42,629 bases of DNA from Acidimicrobiia bacterium (GTDB lineage Bacteria; Actinomycetota; Acidimicrobiia; IMCC26256; PALSA-555): positions 217,643 to 260,271 of the forward strand of contig JBBECS010000036.1 of the NCBI GenBank assembly GCA_040881685.1, read 5' to 3'. Below the pieces are notes generated by a model. The model had not been told where the DNA came from. It searched no databases and was given only the letters and a program-made list of their open reading frames with translations. Shown here one piece after another: positions 40,615-42,629 of this stretch (its first letter is position 1; every line of letters starts with the position of its first letter). Both the position numbers and the translations under genes were made by a program.

Positions 40615-41298
40615 ATGCTCACCGCGTCCGCGGGTCTCGTCGGCCTCGTTGTCGGTGTGCTCCTCTGGGTGCTCGTCGAGCGTGTCCCCGCCCGGCACGC
40701 GGTCCTGACCAGGCCGTTCCCCGAGGTTGCTGGCGCGTTCCGCGAGCCGCTCGGGCTCGCGGTGGTGATCGTGACGGGTGCACTGTGGGCCGGTGTCGCG
40801 CAACGCCTGGGCGACGTGTGGGAGCTTCCGGCGTTCCTGCTCCTGGCGGCCGCGCTGGTGGCACTGTCGGCGATCGATCTTCGGCACTTCATCCTCCCGA
40901 ATCGCATCGTGTTCCCGCTCGCGGTCGCGACGCTACTGTTGCTGGGTGGGGCCGCTGCCGCCGAAGGAGACGCAGACGCGTTCCTCCGAGCGCTCGCGTG
41001 CAGTGCCGGGGGTCTGTTCGCGTTCATGATTCTGCATCTCGCGTCACCGCGTGCGATGGGCTTCGGAGATGTGAAGCTGTCGTTCGTCCTGGGCCTCGCG
41101 CTTGGCTGGCTGGGGGTTGGAGAAGCGGTGCTCGGCCTGTTCCTCGGGTTCGTGTACGGCGCGGTTGTCGGGATGTTCCTGATCGCGACCAAGCTGCGTT
41201 CTCGCAAGGACCACGTGCCGTTCGGCCCGTTCCTCGCCGCGGGCGCGATGACTGCCGTGCTCGTCGGGGACGTCATCGTCGATTGGTACCGGGGATAG
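40615..41298 (+). CDS. Prepilin peptidase, A24 family, without the CxxC N-terminal domain
   Basis: A 227-residue polytopic aspartic protease of the type IV prepilin/TadV class. Both catalytic aspartates are visible, in ALSAIDLRHFILPNRI and AMGFGDVKLSFVLGLALGWLG (the GxGDVK motif). About seven or eight hydrophobic segments are expected. The loop after the first span (VERVPARHAVLTRPFPEVAG) is short and lacks the four cysteines of the PilD methyltransferase region, so it may cleave without N-methylating. Lying between aroE and aroC follows a common actinobacterial arrangement. The ATG is 5 nt after the aroE stop. Confidence 0.85.
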   Translation: MLTASAGLVGLVVGVLLWVLVERVPARHAVLTRPFPEVAGAFREPLGLAVVIVTGALWAGVAQRLGDVWELPAFLLLAAALVALSAIDLRHFILPNRIVFPLAVATLLLLGGAAAAEGDADAFLRALACSAGGLFAFMILHLASPRAMGFGDVKLSFVLGLALGWLGVGEAVLGLFLGFVYGAVVGMFLIATKLRSRKDHVPFGPFLAAGAMTAVLVGDVIVDWYRG

Positions 41299-41350
41299 GA
41301 GCAGGTCGACGCGTCACCTGAAGTCCGCGGGCGCGCGATATCCCCGCCAG

Positions 41351-41356
41351 TATCCT
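41351..41356 (+). promoter_or_regulatory. Putative -10 (TATCCT) for aroC
   Basis: TATCCT lies 61 nt before the aroC TTG in the 119-nt gap 41299-41417. The leader of about 50 nt has a modest GAGG-type site near 41408-41415. Nothing else is seen in this gap. Confidence 0.35.
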
Positions 41357-41417
41357 TGTCAGTGGTTGCTCCGCCGCGGACGTCACCGTCGTCCCGGTCC
41401 GACAGACGAGGTCGAGG

Positions 41418-42569
41418 TTGCTGCGTTACCTGACAGCGGGCGAGTCGCACGGACCGGCCCTCGTCGCGGTCGTCGAGGGCCTCCCATCGGGCATGCCCAT
41501 CACGATCGAAGACGTCGCCGCGGAGCTCGCCCGTCGGCGACTCGGCTTCGGGCGCGGCCCGCGGATGCGCATCGAGCAGGACGAGGTCGAGTTCCTCGGT
41601 GGTGTACGCCACGGGCGCACCCTGGGCTCGCCGGTTGCGATCGCCATCCGCAACACCGAGTGGCCGAAGTGGGCCGAGGAGATGTCACCGGCGCCGGGGA
41701 AGACGGAGAAGCCGTTGACCCGCCCTCGACCTGGCCACGCCGATCTCGTCGGCATGCAGAAGTACGGGTTCGACGACGCCCGCGACGTGCTCGAGCGAGC
41801 CAGCGCGCGTGAGACCGCGGCGCGGGTCGCTGTAGCCGCGCTCGCCAAGACATTGCTCGGGCACCTCGGTGTGCACGTCCTGAGCCATGTGGTGCAGCTC
41901 GGTCCGGTTCGCGCCGCGGCCGACCGTCGACCCAAGCCGGCCGATCTCGACACCGTCGACGGCTCACCCGTTCGATGCTTCGACCCCGACGCCGAGGCCG
42001 CGATGATCCAGGCCGTCGAAGCAGCCGCGAAGGATGGTGATTCGCTCGGGGGCGTCGTCGAAGTGCTTGCGTACGGTGTCCCGCCCGGGCTCGGGTCCCA
42101 CGTGCACTGGGATCGGCGCATCGATGGGTTGCTCGCGCAGGCGCTCATGAGCATCCAGGCCATGAAGGGCGTCGAGCTCGGTGACGGCTTTGAATCCGCC
42201 GGCCGTCGAGGCAGCGAAGCCCACGACGAGATCCTGTGGGACGAAGATTCGGGCTACTCCCGCGGCTCGACACGCGCCGGAGGGACCGAGGGCGGGATGA
42301 CGACCGGCGATCTGCTCGTGGCCCGCGTCGCGATGAAGCCACTCTCCACGCTCAACCGGCCGGTCTTGAAGACCGTGGACGTCGGCACCAAAGAAGAGAC
42401 GGTGTCGTTCAAGGAGCGCACCGACGTGACCGCCGTGCCGGCGTCGGGAGTGGTCGCCGAGGCGATGGCGGCGCTCGTGATCGCGGGCGAGGCGACGCGA
42501 AAGTTCGGTGGCGACTCGCTTGCGGAGCTCGTTCGCAACCACGACGCCTACATCGCGTCGCTGGGATGA
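41418..42569 (+). CDS. aroC: Chorismate synthase
   Basis: Makes chorismate from EPSP using reduced FMN. The 383-residue protein begins [14 protein letters not shown] with the conserved histidine. [37 protein letters not shown] provides the substrate and phosphate arginines. [30 protein letters not shown]-like and [13 protein letters not shown] are further family blocks. The TTG at 41418 is chosen because the protein then begins at the family N-terminus. The final TGA is overlapped by the first bases of repeat copy 3. The rest of the aro operon is expected just past the window. Confidence 0.96.
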   Translation: MLRYLTAGESHGPALVAVVEGLPSGMPITIEDVAAELARRRLGFGRGPRMRIEQDEVEFLGGVRHGRTLGSPVAIAIRNTEWPKWAEEMSPAPGKTEKPLTRPRPGHADLVGMQKYGFDDARDVLERASARETAARVAVAALAKTLLGHLGVHVLSHVVQLGPVRAAADRRPKPADLDTVDGSPVRCFDPDAEAAMIQAVEAAAKDGDSLGGVVEVLAYGVPPGLGSHVHWDRRIDGLLAQALMSIQAMKGVELGDGFESAGRRGSEAHDEILWDEDSGYSRGSTRAGGTEGGMTTGDLLVARVAMKPLSTLNRPVLKTVDVGTKEETVSFKERTDVTAVPASGVVAEAMAALVIAGEATRKFGGDSLAELVRNHDAYIASLG

Positions 42570-42620
42570 GACGCAGCGGAGCCTTGGCCGGATGGCCGGG
42601 AAGGCGGAGCGAAGTCGACC
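42568..42620 (+). repeat. 53-bp dispersed repeat, copy 3 (on the aroC stop codon)
   Basis: Begins GAGACGCAGCGGAGCC, where the first GA are the last two bases of the aroC stop, and ends AAGTCGACC. It is identical at 48 of 53 positions to each other copy. Its hairpin (42583-42600) keeps its pairing although one stem C is a T, because T pairs with G. Unlike copies 1 and 2 it is not followed by ATGA; the window ends 9 nt later. Confidence 0.85.
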
Positions 42621-42629
42621 CGAGGAGAT

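Noticed and set aside
1-42629. tRNA/rRNA genes, CRISPR arrays, riboswitches, T-boxes, transposases or prophage genes
   Set aside because: None could be recognised. Gaps between genes are short (mostly under 120 nt) and hold only promoter-like motifs, small hairpins and the 53-bp repeats.

Overview
This window reads as a contiguous chromosomal segment of a high-GC actinobacterium (Actinomycetota). The evidence is a mycothiol-type MshC ligase, two enzymes of the F420 type (an F420:NADP oxidoreductase and a split-barrel FDOR protein), a phosphatidylinositol-mannoside lipid cluster (pgsA, an acyltransferase, a PimA-like glycosyltransferase), and the gene order pgsA-acyltransferase-pimA / pdxS-pdxT-yebC / ruvCAB / yajC-secD-secF-rel-hisS-aspS-rarA-alaS-ruvX-mltG-aroE-aroC seen across Actinomycetota. 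A deep lineage such as Acidimicrobiia would fit, but that placement is inference. Coding density is very high. About 40 genes are recognised, nearly all on the plus strand, and many are joined by ATGA/GTGA stop-start overlaps. I see no tRNA, rRNA, CRISPR array or transposase.

Layout: 1-1140 alkaline-phosphatase-superfamily enzyme; 1249-4752 dnaE behind a pair of inverted DnaA-box-like sites; 4807-6912 a small membrane protein (minus), npdG and mshC; 6992-10020 thrS, a HIT protein and a small membrane protein; 10017-12029 an EF-G-like GTPase (minus); 12166-14826 the PI/PIM lipid cluster; 14908-17507 lemA-htpX-DUF3048 lipoprotein; 17554-19813 pdxS-pdxT-yebC; 19810-23383 an accessory redox block; 23491-28667 ruvCAB and yajC-secD-secF; 28736-38027 rel, hisS, aspS, rarA, alaS; 38035-42569 ruvX, mltG, aroE, a prepilin peptidase and aroC.

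The most notable feature is in the accessory block between yebC and ruvC. A peroxiredoxin gene (19810-20277) is open end to end except for one in-frame TGA, which falls exactly at the peroxidatic cysteine codon. A two-part hairpin follows it at the spacing expected of a bacterial SECIS element. I interpret the gene as encoding a selenocysteine peroxiredoxin with no cysteine at all, so it also lacks a resolving cysteine. It is translationally coupled to yebC upstream and to an F420-type flavin/deazaflavin protein downstream. Next comes a molybdenum-hydroxylase-like set (iron-sulfur subunit, FAD subunit, MobA-like nucleotidyltransferase, CoxG) with no catalytic large subunit.

A second notable feature is a 53-bp dispersed repeat present three times, always at the 3' end of a gene and always in the same orientation: inside the end of thrS, between the MobA-like gene and coxG, and on the aroC stop codon. 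It carries a hairpin whose pairing is kept despite substitutions. At two sites it sits in chains of ATGA junctions with mini-ORFs. A further theme is that several genes have a TANNNT -10-like hexamer only 6-8 nt before the start codon, which suggests leaderless transcripts.
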